In this document: positions 46,163 to 55,109 of the stretch, in pieces
Layout: each line of letters opens with the position of its first letter
Position numbering within the stretch: position 1 is the stretch's first letter
Source: UBA10646 sp046296295
Lineage (GTDB): Bacteria > Bacteroidota > Bacteroidia > Chitinophagales > Chitinophagaceae
NCBI GenBank assembly: GCA_046296295.1
Contig: JBKBLG010000004.1
Location: 107,938 to 171,937, forward strand
DNA length: 64,000 nt
Reading direction: 5' to 3'
The notes under the pieces: generated by a model
Seen by the model: the letters and a program-made list of their open reading frames with translations, nothing else
Told to the model about the DNA's origin: nothing
Database searches by the model: none
Program-made: the position numbers and the translations under genes

Positions 46163-46259
46163 ATTTACCGTAAGGTATGCTTATAAAAAAGCCAGCATTA
46201 ATAGTTAAATGCTGGCTTTTTAGTATGGTTAATTAATGCGGTTAACCTTGCGGTAAATG
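46163..46259. repeat. Motif pair flanking a terminator
   Basis: F copy ATTTACCGTAAGG (46163-46175) and R copy CCTTGCGGTAAATG (46246-46259) bracket the hairpin at 46186-46221, filling the gap between two convergent genes. Confidence 0.85.
46186..46221. terminator. Bidirectional terminator
   Basis: AAAAAGCCAGCATT pairs with AATGCTGGCTTTTT around an 8-base loop. The terminal A/T tracts serve both the merC gene and the convergent outer-membrane protein gene. Confidence 0.88.
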
Positions 46260-46261
46260 GA

Positions 46262-49123
46262 TTACATACCTGAACCACCCATCATAATACCACCACCGTT
46301 ACGTTGCGATCTGCGGAACATATTGTTCATAAACGATGGCATTGGCATGTTGGCACCAGCAAATTTTCGGAGGTTATAGGTGAATGTTAGGCTGGCGTAG
46401 CGAGTAAGAATATTGGTTCTTACATCGCGTACGGTATTATCTGTTACAGTTCTAACTATGCTTTGGTTTTGGTTAAGCACATCGTACACGGTGAGTTTTA
46501 GTTCGCCGCTTTTGTTTTTAAAGATTTGTGTACCAATGCTTAGGTTTAAGAGTGGAATACTTTGGTTGAAACCATCGGTACGGCCACCATTGTAAGTGTA
46601 ATCGAACTCGCTGCCTAAAATCAATCCTTTTTTAGAAGTATGCGTAAGATCTAAACCAAAAATTTGGGTGAAGAAGTTGGCGTTTTGTTCGGGTTGTAAG
46701 GTGTAACGAACAAAGTTGTAATTGGTGCTGCTAGATATGTTGATATCGAGGTTTTCAAATTTGGTGGTATTAAAATTTACCGTAAGGCCTGTGTTGGTAT
46801 TGCGGGTATAGTTTTTTATATTATTAACCATACTTACATCTTGTGCATAGGTAAGGTTGGTAGTGAAGTTGAGGTTGCCTTTCAGCTTTTTAACAGGGAA
46901 CCCGAAATTCACAAAACCTGCTACATTAAACACACCGCTCATGTTAATGGGGCGTACAATTTGTCCGCCAGCGGGTGTGTATATGGTACTATTTACAATT
47001 TTATCGGCGGTTACGCTACCATTGATGGCTGCAAAGAAGTTGCGGAAAGTAATAACATCAAACTGGCTGTAGTTGAGGTTGAAGGTGTTTGAGAACTCTT
47101 GACGCAAGCTAGGATTACCTTCTTGAATGTACAGCGGATTGCTATTATCAACTACCGGCTGTAGTTGTGTTACGCTTGGTTGATTGGTTCGGCCTCGATA
47201 ATTGAAGCGAAGGTTTTTGCTACGCGAAAAATTATAAGTGAAGTTGGCCGAAGGGAATAAGTTGATGAACTTTTGGCTAAGGGTACTGTCTTTTGTTACG
47301 TTGTAACTTTCAAGTGTTGCCGATTGTACCCCCAAGCTAATACCACCATTATATTTTTGTTTTTGCATTCGTAAGCCGAGGCTACCACGGTGGCTAATAT
47401 TGGTATTCTCGAAGTTGTTGGTGAGGTTGGTATTCACCACATCAAACTGGCCGCTGGTTTTTCCGAAATCAAATGTTTTGCGATCGTTGTTGTTGAAGGT
47501 GTAGCCATAATTGTAGCTAATTTCAGCTAAAATGCCTTTTGCAATAGGCTCAGTGTAGCTCAAATTAGTACTAAAGTTGCGGCCAAGGGTATTGTTAATG
47601 TTTTGCTGATTAATGGTATCTATTCTGCTGCCACCCAGTGGTGGGTTCGTGGTAACAATACTGTAGTTGTAGCCTATACGATCGTTTTGATTGCCACCAA
47701 ACTGCGTATTCACAGAAAAAGTACGTCCACGCTTTTTAAAACGGTGCCTGAATGTAATATCGGCATTAGCATTGTAGCCTTCGCTATTACTAGTACTGCG
47801 AGCGGTGCTACTATTGAGTAACTTGCTTTGACCACGAATACTTGTGGTGGTAGTTTCATTATCGGTTCTACTGTTCTGATAGGTAACATTCGGACGGATA
47901 ATGAGGCTGTTCATAGAATCGAAGTTAGTTTCAATGTTGAAATTGAAACGGTGCACCTGATTCTTGTTAACGTTATTGGTTAAGCTTCTCTGAAAAATAC
48001 TGCTATCGCCTTTGATGAGGTTTTCTGTGAAAGCGTTTTGGTTTCTGTCTACACGGCTATTATTGTAAAAATAGCTGCCATAGGCTTCGGTATTTTTGCT
48101 CCAAACATCGCGGTAGTTAAGCCCGCCGGCATATATAGTGGTAATACCATTGTTGTTATTGCCACTTAACAGGTTTTGAATGAGTCCACCACCGCCACCA
48201 TTGGTGCGAACGGTACCGCCACCTCGGGCACCACCGCCTCCAAAACCGCCGCCACCGTTCATCACGCCAAGTATGTCTTGCAAGCTAAACCCTTGACGGT
48301 TCACATTATTGGCTTGCCCAATAAATGTAAGTTGTTGATTGCCATTAAAGCGGTTGAAGCTTAAACTACTTTCAAAACGGTCTTGTGTACCGCCGCCTAC
48401 CATTCCTTTGCCAAAATAGCCTTTCCTTTTGTCTTTTTTGGTAGTGATGTTAATGGTTTTTTGGCGGGTACCATCATCAAAACCTGTAAATGCACTTTGA
48501 TCGCTTTGGGCATCGAATACTTGAATTTTATCAATTACCTCGCTAGGTAAGTTGCGTGTTGCTAGTTTGGGGTCGTCGCCAAAGAAGCGCTTACCATCTA
48601 CCAAAACACGTTGTACGGTTTCGCCTTGTGCGGTAATGGTACCGTCTTTATTCACTTGTACACCGGGTAATTTTTTCAACACATCTTCTACTACAGCATT
48701 GGGTTTGGTTTTAAAGCTACCAGCATTGTACTCTACCGTATCGCCTTTAATTCGAACAGGGCTTTGCGAAACCACCACGGAATCTAACATGTTGGCCTGT
48801 GGCAGTAAGTATACGTTGCCCAATTTAGCTTGTGGGTTTTGAGCATCAAGCTCAAAGGGAACAAACTTGGCTTCAAAGCTTTGAAAGTTCACTTGCAACA
48901 GATATTTACCGTAAGGTATATTTTTAATCAAAAAATTGCCACCATCGGTACTAAGTCCGAATGTTACCAGGCTGCTATCGTTAGCTGCTAGTACACTAAC
49001 TGTAGCTGCTTTTAAATTTTGTTTGTTAACGGTATCTTTTAGAGCGCCTTCAACACTGCCAGACTGAGCCTTTAGTGCCGAGGTTAGCAACGTACTCACC
49101 AATAAGATGTAAAGTTTTCTCAT
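46262..49123 (-). CDS. Outer membrane beta-barrel protein with CarboxypepD and plug domains
   Basis: A 953-residue TonB-receptor-like protein. A signal peptide (MRKLYILLVSTLLTSALKAQ, ATG at 49123) precedes a regulatory domain (about 22-100), a plug region with VEDVLKKLPGVQVNKDG, VLVDGKRFFGDDPK and LPSEVIDKIQVFD, and a C-terminal barrel. A glycine-rich insert near residues 275-320 and a Gly/Met-rich tail are unusual. The upstream ATG-containing extension to 49171 lacks signal character. Ligand unknown. Motif copies at 46775 and 48904 encode LTVN and PYGK. Confidence 0.88.
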   Translation of the reverse strand: MRKLYILLVSTLLTSALKAQSGSVEGALKDTVNKQNLKAATVSVLAANDSSLVTFGLSTDGGNFLIKNIPYGKYLLQVNFQSFEAKFVPFELDAQNPQAKLGNVYLLPQANMLDSVVVSQSPVRIKGDTVEYNAGSFKTKPNAVVEDVLKKLPGVQVNKDGTITAQGETVQRVLVDGKRFFGDDPKLATRNLPSEVIDKIQVFDAQSDQSAFTGFDDGTRQKTINITTKKDKRKGYFGKGMVGGGTQDRFESSLSFNRFNGNQQLTFIGQANNVNRQGFSLQDILGVMNGGGGFGGGGARGGGTVRTNGGGGGLIQNLLSGNNNNGITTIYAGGLNYRDVWSKNTEAYGSYFYNNSRVDRNQNAFTENLIKGDSSIFQRSLTNNVNKNQVHRFNFNIETNFDSMNSLIIRPNVTYQNSRTDNETTTTSIRGQSKLLNSSTARSTSNSEGYNANADITFRHRFKKRGRTFSVNTQFGGNQNDRIGYNYSIVTTNPPLGGSRIDTINQQNINNTLGRNFSTNLSYTEPIAKGILAEISYNYGYTFNNNDRKTFDFGKTSGQFDVVNTNLTNNFENTNISHRGSLGLRMQKQKYNGGISLGVQSATLESYNVTKDSTLSQKFINLFPSANFTYNFSRSKNLRFNYRGRTNQPSVTQLQPVVDNSNPLYIQEGNPSLRQEFSNTFNLNYSQFDVITFRNFFAAINGSVTADKIVNSTIYTPAGGQIVRPINMSGVFNVAGFVNFGFPVKKLKGNLNFTTNLTYAQDVSMVNNIKNYTRNTNTGLTVNFNTTKFENLDINISSSTNYNFVRYTLQPEQNANFFTQIFGLDLTHTSKKGLILGSEFDYTYNGGRTDGFNQSIPLLNLSIGTQIFKNKSGELKLTVYDVLNQNQSIVRTVTDNTVRDVRTNILTRYASLTFTYNLRKFAGANMPMPSFMNNMFRRSQRNGGGIMMGGSGM

Positions 49124-49251
49124 AGCAAAAAAATAAATTAAGAAACCTTTCGTAGAACCTGCAAGTTGCAAAAAGGTTTAATGCACAACGTACCGTTTAT
49201 CCTTTTTTTAGGCCAATAGTATGCGAATGCAAAGGTTTATACGGTGAATAA

Positions 49252-49265
49252 CCTTGCGGTAAATG
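49252..49265 (-). repeat. Motif copy (R), intergenic
   Basis: CCTTGCGGTAAATG just after the stop of the helical-repeat gene. Confidence 0.88.
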
Positions 49266-49267
49266 TA

Positions 49268-50818
49268 TTAACGGTGCTTACTTGTTTGGTATTTCTGTTG
49301 TATTATCTGACTCATGGTGGTGCCTTGCACTTTACTTTCAAGCCAACTGATTACATCTAAGTACGCTAATGTGCGGGTTTGATAGCGGTTGTTTTCGAGG
49401 TGCTTAACATTTTGCAGGAGTTTTTCTAGCTCGGGTTTCATTTGGCGTGGACTTAATTTGAAAGACTGCCGCAAGAACTTAAAAATTTGTTCTTCTACTA
49501 CGGTGAAGCTTTCCATTTTTGCCATGAAGCGGTACACCGATTTGGTAAGTGAATCCATTAAATCGTAGTTACCCAGTTCGTAGTGTGCCATAAGGTGTAG
49601 CAATCGGCTGTAACTCTGCAAATCGTTGCGCAAATCAACCGGCCCGTGAATAATACGATGTAAGTAATCAATACAAGTATCAAACTTGCCGGCACCGAAA
49701 TATAAGAGGGCGAATTTATAGTTGAAAATAAGAATGCGATGTCTATCTACATACAGCTCATAGGCAGCGAGTTTGGTTTCAATAGCAGGTACCAAAGGCA
49801 GGGCCTCCTCAAAAGTTCCCATCATTAGATGACGGTTAATTTTGGCGCTGTTGATGTATATTGAAGTGTGTGTACGAAAATTATCGTGCAATTGTGCAGC
49901 TTCGGTTTTTTCAAATGCTTCAAATTGTGCTAGCGTTTTTTCAAATGCTCTAAAATTGCGTAAATCAAAGTGAGCATTTAATAGGTTATGCATGCCTTTA
50001 ATGTAATGGCCTGTTTCAACCGTTATCATTTCCGGTTGCCTAGTGTATAAATCAATCCACTTTTGACTGTAGCGATAATACATTAAAAAGTCTTGCCTGA
50101 TAAATGCATACCAACAATGGGCTTGATACAAATATAAAAGCTCATAGAAATCGGTAATTTTTTCTACCTGCTTCGGAAGGTGTTGCTTAAAAAATGCTTT
50201 TACATCGATTTCATCTTCTGGGTTACGTGCATGGCCATGCTGCGTGTACCAACGGTATAACAGTAGTGCTAAGTTACTTAGCTTACTTACGCTTTGAATG
50301 TGCTCGCTAATGTTGAGCGACTCTTGGGTTATTTGTTCAATCTTTTCTTGCGAAGTGCGTGTGATATGTAAGTTTTCAATTTTTTTCTCTAGGCTAATTA
50401 CTTGTGCTAAGTAGTTAAACTTACTGTTGGCCTTTGCTAATTCTTTGGCTTTCTCTAGTATTTTAAGTGCTTGTAGTTTTAAGCCTTTATGGTATAAAAT
50501 TCTGGCATAATCGAGCAGTTCGCTTAACTGCAAATCGGTGCTTTCGGCTGTTTTTAATAAGCGAAGACTAGCCAATACTTGTTTATACAAGTGTGTTTTC
50601 ATATTAGCTAGCTGAGGTTTGGTAATGGCACCCATTTTTTTAAGTAGCCATTTTTCATCGTATTCTTCAAGCTTATCCATGGCATCGAAAAGCTGAATAA
50701 TTTTAAGGTCTTGCTTTGCCGAATTGCGAGTGATGTAGAGCTTGAAATGCCGCTTTTCTGCCTTTTCTAAAGATTTTATGAGGTGAAAAACAATATCGGC
50801 AGAACGGTTGGACATCAT
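49268..50818 (-). CDS. Helical-repeat (TPR-like) cytoplasmic protein
   Basis: A 516-residue protein without signal peptide, almost wholly alpha-helical, with TPR-like helix pairs (for example LYHKGLKLQALKILEKAKEL and LLYFGAGKFDTCIDYLHRI). Conserved hypothetical proteins of this type occur in Bacteroidota; I cannot assign a role. Two adjacent ATGs (50818 and 50815) are possible starts. It diverges from a putative small RNA promoter at 50909. Confidence 0.75.
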   Translation of the reverse strand: MMSNRSADIVFHLIKSLEKAEKRHFKLYITRNSAKQDLKIIQLFDAMDKLEEYDEKWLLKKMGAITKPQLANMKTHLYKQVLASLRLLKTAESTDLQLSELLDYARILYHKGLKLQALKILEKAKELAKANSKFNYLAQVISLEKKIENLHITRTSQEKIEQITQESLNISEHIQSVSKLSNLALLLYRWYTQHGHARNPEDEIDVKAFFKQHLPKQVEKITDFYELLYLYQAHCWYAFIRQDFLMYYRYSQKWIDLYTRQPEMITVETGHYIKGMHNLLNAHFDLRNFRAFEKTLAQFEAFEKTEAAQLHDNFRTHTSIYINSAKINRHLMMGTFEEALPLVPAIETKLAAYELYVDRHRILIFNYKFALLYFGAGKFDTCIDYLHRIIHGPVDLRNDLQSYSRLLHLMAHYELGNYDLMDSLTKSVYRFMAKMESFTVVEEQIFKFLRQSFKLSPRQMKPELEKLLQNVKHLENNRYQTRTLAYLDVISWLESKVQGTTMSQIIQQKYQTSKHR

Positions 50819-50906
50819 AGAATTTTTTGCTTCAAAGCCAATATTGGCAAGGGTTTTAAGTTTTTAGTAACAGTTTTGCGATACTGAAAAACAAAAATAA
50901 TTGAAT

Positions 50907-50936
50907 TGCCTACATTACTGTAGGGTAATACTTTTG
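50907..50936 (+). promoter_or_regulatory. Promoter of putative small RNA
   Basis: A TTG near 50906-50908, a 20-bp spacer and TACTTTTG at 50929-50936, a full match to the Bacteroidota consensus. No ORF follows on this strand. Confidence 0.6.
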
Positions 50937-50942
50937 TTCTCG

Positions 50943-51132
50943 TTGGTGATACACAAGTATTGAAAGAAAGAACAAATTTAATTTCAAAGGCAGGCAATCG
51001 TTAGAAAAGCAAATCGTGTAGAGGCCAATGCTCAGTTACAGTGCTGAGCAGTTCGAAAAGATTTTTATTTCTTTTTCATATGGCAAGCAATCGTTAGAGG
51101 TCAGTCCGTTTCTACGGAAGGACCTTTTTTTA
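50943..51132 (+). ncRNA. Putative structured small RNA, about 190 nt
   Basis: Between a consensus promoter and a strong intrinsic terminator (GGTCAGTCCGT-TTCT-ACGGAAGGACC, then seven T) on the + strand with no coding frame. Inside is a GCTCAG...CTGAGC hairpin (51029-51048), and the words GGCAGGCAATCGTTAGA and GGCAAGCAATCGTTAGA recur about 90 bp apart. Length and promoter strength would suit a 6S-type RNA, but I could not verify the 6S fold, so the identity is open. Confidence 0.5.
51097..51132 (+). terminator. Terminator of putative small RNA
   Basis: AGGTC..TCCGT and ACGGA.GGACCT form an interrupted stem followed by TTTTTTT. Confidence 0.75.
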
Positions 51133-51202
51133 TTTCAAGGCATGGCAAAATAAGTGTATTTACGGATTAATACAAATTTTTGATGCTTGCATGTTTTCCA
51201 CA

Positions 51203-51291
51203 CATTTACCGCAAGGTTAATATAGCAAATAAAAAAGCAATGTAACTTGTACATTGCTTTTGGTTTTTGGAGCTGTGCCTTACGGCAAATG
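51203..51291. repeat. Motif pair flanking the recQ terminator
   Basis: F copy CATTTACCGCAAGG (51203-51216) and R copy CCTTACGGCAAATG (51278-51291) bracket the hairpin AAAAGCAATGTA/TACATTGCTTTT (51233-51261), the same arrangement as at 46163-46259. The R copy touches the recQ stop. Confidence 0.85.
51233..51261 (-). terminator. Terminator downstream of recQ
   Basis: Twelve-bp stem with a 5-base loop; on the minus strand it ends in a T-run. Confidence 0.75.
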
Positions 51292-51292
51292 C

Positions 51293-53581
51293 TTAAATGC
51301 CATATTCACACAAAAATTTGATACGCATTAGTTTTAGTTGTTCCCACTCTACACCGAGGTCGCTTAATTCTTCTTGTGCCACTTGTAAGCTACTGGTTTC
51401 GCAACTTTTAAAGTATTCTATAATTTCATCTTGTTCATCTTCTGTTAGCATATCGTCAACTGCATAATTCACATTGAGTTTAGTACCGCTGGCTACGATG
51501 GTTTCCATTTCTTCAAGTAGCTCGTGTAGCTGTAACCCTTTGGTTTTGGCGATGGTATCGAGTGGTATTTTTTTATCGACGTTTTGAATGATAAAAATTT
51601 TATTGCTGCTTTTGTTAGCCACCGATTTCATTACAAAATCGTCGGGCTTTTCAATATTATTTTCTTCGACATATCGGGCAATTAACTCTAAAAATGGCTT
51701 ACCATAACGTAAGGCTTTGCCTTTGCTTACACCGCTGCACTTCTCAAGTTCGGCCATAGATGTGGGGTACATGGTAGCCATATCTTGCAGGCTGGTTTCT
51801 AAGAAAATTACAAAGGGGGGTAGGTTTTTTTTCTTGGCTTCTTTTTGGCGAAGTTCTTTGAGCATTTCAAAAAGTACCGCATCGGTAGCAGCACCACTAT
51901 TGCTGCCACCCTCACCCTCATCATCATCGGCATTAGCATCTTCAAACAAATTGTTGAGTACAATTTTGAAGGAGCTAGGCTGCTTTAAGAAAGCTTCGCC
52001 ATGTTCGGTGAATTTAAGGAGTCCATATTCTTCAATATCTTTTTGAATAAGGTTTTCGAGCAACATTTGGCGGATGAGGCTATTCCAGAAATGCTCGTCT
52101 TTGTCTTTACCAATTCCAAACTCTGCAAGCACATTGTGGCGAAACATGCCAATTTGAGGTGTAAGCTTACCTGTAACGATATTAATTACATATTCGGCCG
52201 GGAAGCGTTCGTCTAATGCACGTATCACTTTAAGAAGTTTTACAACCTCTTCTTGGGTTTCAATTTTATCTTTTGGATTCTTACAGTTATCGCAGTTGCC
52301 ACAGTTTTTAGTATCCCAATTTTCGCCAAAATAATGCAGTAAAATTTTACGGCGACAAACACTGCTCTCCGCAAAAGCTACCATTTCATTGATAAGCTGA
52401 GCGTTGATTTCGCGTTCTGTGAGTGGCTTATCACGCATGAGGTGTTCTAGCTTACTTACATCTTTATGGCTGTAGTATAAAATGCACTTGCCTTCGAGGC
52501 CATCTCTACCGGCACGACCGGTTTCTTGATAATAGTTTTCAATACTTTTTGGCATGTTGTAGTGCATTACAAACCTAATATCAGGTTTATCGATACCCAT
52601 GCCAAAGGCGATGGTAGCCACAATTACCTGCACATCTTCACTTAAAAACTGATCTTGCCTTTCGGCACGAACTTTTGCATCTAGGCCGGCGTGGTAGGCA
52701 ACCGCTTTAATATTATTGGCAACCAATATTTCTGCTAATTCTTCTGTAGTTTTTCTATTGAGTGTATAAATGATGCCGCTTTTGCCCTTGTTCTGGGCAA
52801 TGTATTTTACAATATGCTTAACCGTTTGGTCTTTTTTGATTTTAGGTTGTATTTCGTAATACAGGTTGTCGCGGTTAAAGCTGCTAATAAATACTTGCGG
52901 GTTGCGCAAGCCGAGGTTTTTCTCAATATCGCTTCGCACTTTTGGCGTTGCTGTGGCTGTAAGGGCTATTACAGGTATGTTAGGGTTAATTTCATCCATC
53001 ATTTCCCGTAAGCGGCGATATTCTGGTCTGAAATCGTGGCCCCACTCGCTAATACAGTGGGCCTCATCAACTGCAAAAAATGATATTTTTAAATCGCTGA
53101 AAAATTCAAGATTATCTTGGCGGGTAAGGGTTTCTGGGGCAACATACAATAATTTGGTGCTTCCCTTGAGTAAGTCGTTTTTAACTTGTGTTATTTGTCC
53201 CTTATTTAAAGACGAGTTTAAAAAGTGTGCTACATCATCGCTTTCGCTATAACCGCGTACCAGATCTACCTGATTTTTCATGAGGGCAATGAGCGGACTA
53301 ACAATAATGGCACAGCCCTGCATAAGCATAGCCGGCAGTTGGTAACATAAGCTTTTGCCCCCACCGGTAGGCATAATAACAAAAGTGTCGTGGCCGTTCA
53401 ATAAACTATTGATAGCTTCTTCTTGGCGACCTTTAAATTTTTTGAAACCAAAGAATTTTTCTAAGCCTGCATAAATATCATAACCATGATTTTCGGTGAT
53501 GGTAGTACTGCCTTTAACAGTTTTTGGGGTGCGGCGAACGGTGGCTGCTTTCTTTACTGCGGGTCTTCTTGTTGTTGCCAT
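51293..53581 (-). CDS. recQ: ATP-dependent DNA helicase RecQ
   Basis: A 3'-5' helicase of 762 residues for recombinational repair. After a basic N-terminal tail the helicase core shows FKGRQEEAI, TGGGKSLCYQLPA (Walker A), AVDEAHCISEWGHDFRP (DEAH) and ETGRAGRDG (motif VI). The zinc-binding subdomain has CRRK and CGNCDNCK. A winged helix follows, then an acidic insert near residue 540 and an HRDC domain (about 580-660). The C-terminal extension beyond HRDC contains a further helix-turn-helix-like segment. Confidence 0.96.
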   Translation of the reverse strand: MATTRRPAVKKAATVRRTPKTVKGSTTITENHGYDIYAGLEKFFGFKKFKGRQEEAINSLLNGHDTFVIMPTGGGKSLCYQLPAMLMQGCAIIVSPLIALMKNQVDLVRGYSESDDVAHFLNSSLNKGQITQVKNDLLKGSTKLLYVAPETLTRQDNLEFFSDLKISFFAVDEAHCISEWGHDFRPEYRRLREMMDEINPNIPVIALTATATPKVRSDIEKNLGLRNPQVFISSFNRDNLYYEIQPKIKKDQTVKHIVKYIAQNKGKSGIIYTLNRKTTEELAEILVANNIKAVAYHAGLDAKVRAERQDQFLSEDVQVIVATIAFGMGIDKPDIRFVMHYNMPKSIENYYQETGRAGRDGLEGKCILYYSHKDVSKLEHLMRDKPLTEREINAQLINEMVAFAESSVCRRKILLHYFGENWDTKNCGNCDNCKNPKDKIETQEEVVKLLKVIRALDERFPAEYVINIVTGKLTPQIGMFRHNVLAEFGIGKDKDEHFWNSLIRQMLLENLIQKDIEEYGLLKFTEHGEAFLKQPSSFKIVLNNLFEDANADDDEGEGGSNSGAATDAVLFEMLKELRQKEAKKKNLPPFVIFLETSLQDMATMYPTSMAELEKCSGVSKGKALRYGKPFLELIARYVEENNIEKPDDFVMKSVANKSSNKIFIIQNVDKKIPLDTIAKTKGLQLHELLEEMETIVASGTKLNVNYAVDDMLTEDEQDEIIEYFKSCETSSLQVAQEELSDLGVEWEQLKLMRIKFLCEYGI

Positions 53582-53801
53582 TGCTTTTACTTCCTCCTTT
53601 AATGCTATATAAATAGCCTTTGGATGTTGAAACTACATTTAGGTGTTGGCCTTTAAAGCCGTTGATTTATTGTTACACCTGACAGAACATTTTTGTTGTA
53701 ACCCCTAAAAGGTACAACTTTTTTTGAAAGGATGGCGAAGTTACTTGAACAAAAGGTTTTGCATGGTGCTAAGGTGTTAAAGTTTTTACCTTCGTAGCTG
53801 T

Positions 53802-54761
53802 ATGAAACAGATTATTGCGTCGGCACAAAAAACAATTGCATTAGAAGCTGCAAGTATTGCAGCTCTAGCTAACTATATAGATTCTTCTTTTGAAAAGGCG
53901 GTAACAGCTATACACGCTTGCAAAGGTAGGTTGGTTGTTTCTGGTGTTGGCAAAAGTGCTATTGTAGCACAAAAAATTGTTGCCACGCTCAATAGTACCG
54001 GCACTCCGGCCTTATTTATGCACGCTGCCGATGCTATACATGGGGATTTGGGTATGATACAGCCCGATGATGTAGTAATGCTCATTAGTAAAAGCGGAAA
54101 CAGCCCCGAAGTAAAAGTTTTACTCCCTTTATTGAAGGGTTTTGGTAACACCATTATAGGAATGGTGGGTAATATAGATAGTGCATTGGCTAAGCAGGCG
54201 CACATTGTACTAAACACAACGGTAGAACAAGAGGCTTGCCCCAATAATTTGGCACCAACCACTAGTACCACAGCACAAATGGTTATGGGAGATGCTTTGG
54301 CAGTATGCTTAATGGAACTTAACGACTTTTCCGGGAGAGATTTTGCTAAATATCATCCGGGTGGTGCCTTGGGTAAGCGTTTGTATTTACGCGTAAGCGA
54401 TTTAAGTAATCAAAATGCGGCACCGAAGGTGCTGCCCACGGCCAATTTAAAGGAGGTGATTGTGTCTATAAGCGAAAGTTTGTTGGGTGTAACCGCTGTA
54501 GTGAACCAATCTAACGAAGTTCTCGGCATTATAACCGATGGCGATATTCGCCGATTGCTCGAAAAAACCGATAACCTTACTACCATTGCTGCTAGCGATA
54601 TTATGAACCATATGCCTAAAACCATTAGCGCCGATAGCCTTGCAGTAGAAGCATTAGAACTTATTAAAACCCACGATATTAGTCAGCTAATTGTAACGAA
54701 CAACTCACAATATTTGGGCATTTTGCACCTGCACGATTTAGTACGAGAAGGTATTTTATAA
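53802..54761 (+). CDS. kdsD: D-arabinose-5-phosphate isomerase (KpsF/GutQ family)
   Basis: Supplies arabinose-5-phosphate for Kdo synthesis. The 319 residues comprise a SIS domain (about 30-170) with GVGKSAIVAQKI, SKSGNSPEVK and EQEACPNNLAPTTST, followed by two CBS domains (about 200-318) with ITDGDIRR. The sugar-isomerase signature HPGGALGKR is present. With kdsB in the same window it supports an LPS inner-core pathway. A motif copy follows at 54764. Confidence 0.94.
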   Translation: MKQIIASAQKTIALEAASIAALANYIDSSFEKAVTAIHACKGRLVVSGVGKSAIVAQKIVATLNSTGTPALFMHAADAIHGDLGMIQPDDVVMLISKSGNSPEVKVLLPLLKGFGNTIIGMVGNIDSALAKQAHIVLNTTVEQEACPNNLAPTTSTTAQMVMGDALAVCLMELNDFSGRDFAKYHPGGALGKRLYLRVSDLSNQNAAPKVLPTANLKEVIVSISESLLGVTAVVNQSNEVLGIITDGDIRRLLEKTDNLTTIAASDIMNHMPKTISADSLAVEALELIKTHDISQLIVTNNSQYLGILHLHDLVREGIL

Positions 54762-54763
54762 TA

Positions 54764-54777
54764 CCTTACGGTAAATG
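54764..54777 (-). repeat. Motif copy (R), intergenic
   Basis: CCTTACGGTAAATG three bases after the kdsD stop. Confidence 0.88.
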
Positions 54778-54818
54778 AAAACTGCTACAAAGGCTGCCAG
54801 AAGGGCTTTGAGGCTGCA

Positions 54819-54834
54819 ATGTGAAAAATCACAT
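54819..54834. promoter_or_regulatory. Palindrome ATGTGA-AAAA-TCACAT, candidate Crp/Fnr-type site
   Basis: Perfect 6-bp arms with a 4-bp spacer. AATGTGARAAATCACA recurs at 61588-61603. It lies about 60 bp upstream of a putative small RNA start. Confidence 0.55.
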
Positions 54835-54889
54835 CGGTATTTGTGTAAAAGCCTTTTGTGGTGGTAGCTACAGATAGCAATTTTGCAAT

Positions 54890-54993
54890 GTTCTCAAGTA
54901 ATGACTGCAATGATGCAGTGTTTTACAAGAGTTATTTCAATGCTGACACAAGACACAATAAAGCGGAATGTTCTCTACATTCTGCTTTTTTTT
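54890..54993 (+). ncRNA. Putative small RNA, about 100 nt
   Basis: A promoter-like TTTTG (54854-54858), 19-bp spacer and CAATTTTG (54878-54885, one mismatch) precede a non-coding stretch. It has an ACTGCA-ATGA-TGCAGT hairpin (54904-54919) and ends in a 10-bp terminator stem (AAGCGGAATG/CATTCTGCTT with one G-U pair) and nine T. There is no open frame with a start and ribosome site. It would be the only transcript in the 348-bp kdsD-dehydrogenase gap. Confidence 0.45.
54961..54993 (+). terminator. Terminator with T9 tail
   Basis: Ten-bp stem 54961-54970/54978-54987 then a T-run to 54994. It ends the putative RNA or read-through from kdsD. Confidence 0.75.
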
Positions 54994-55050
54994 GAGCACT
55001 ATTAAAGTTTATTCAACATGCTCTTTTTATACATTTTGTGCTAACCTATG

Positions 55051-55081
55051 ACAATGCCTCACCCATTGGGTGAGGCATTGT
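55051..55081. terminator. Hairpin downstream of KdnB-like gene
   Basis: Perfect 14-bp stem (ACAATGCCTCACCC and complement) around ATT. It serves the minus-strand dehydrogenase. Confidence 0.75.
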
Positions 55082-55109
55082 GCTTTATAATAATTAGTAA
55101 AAATTACAA

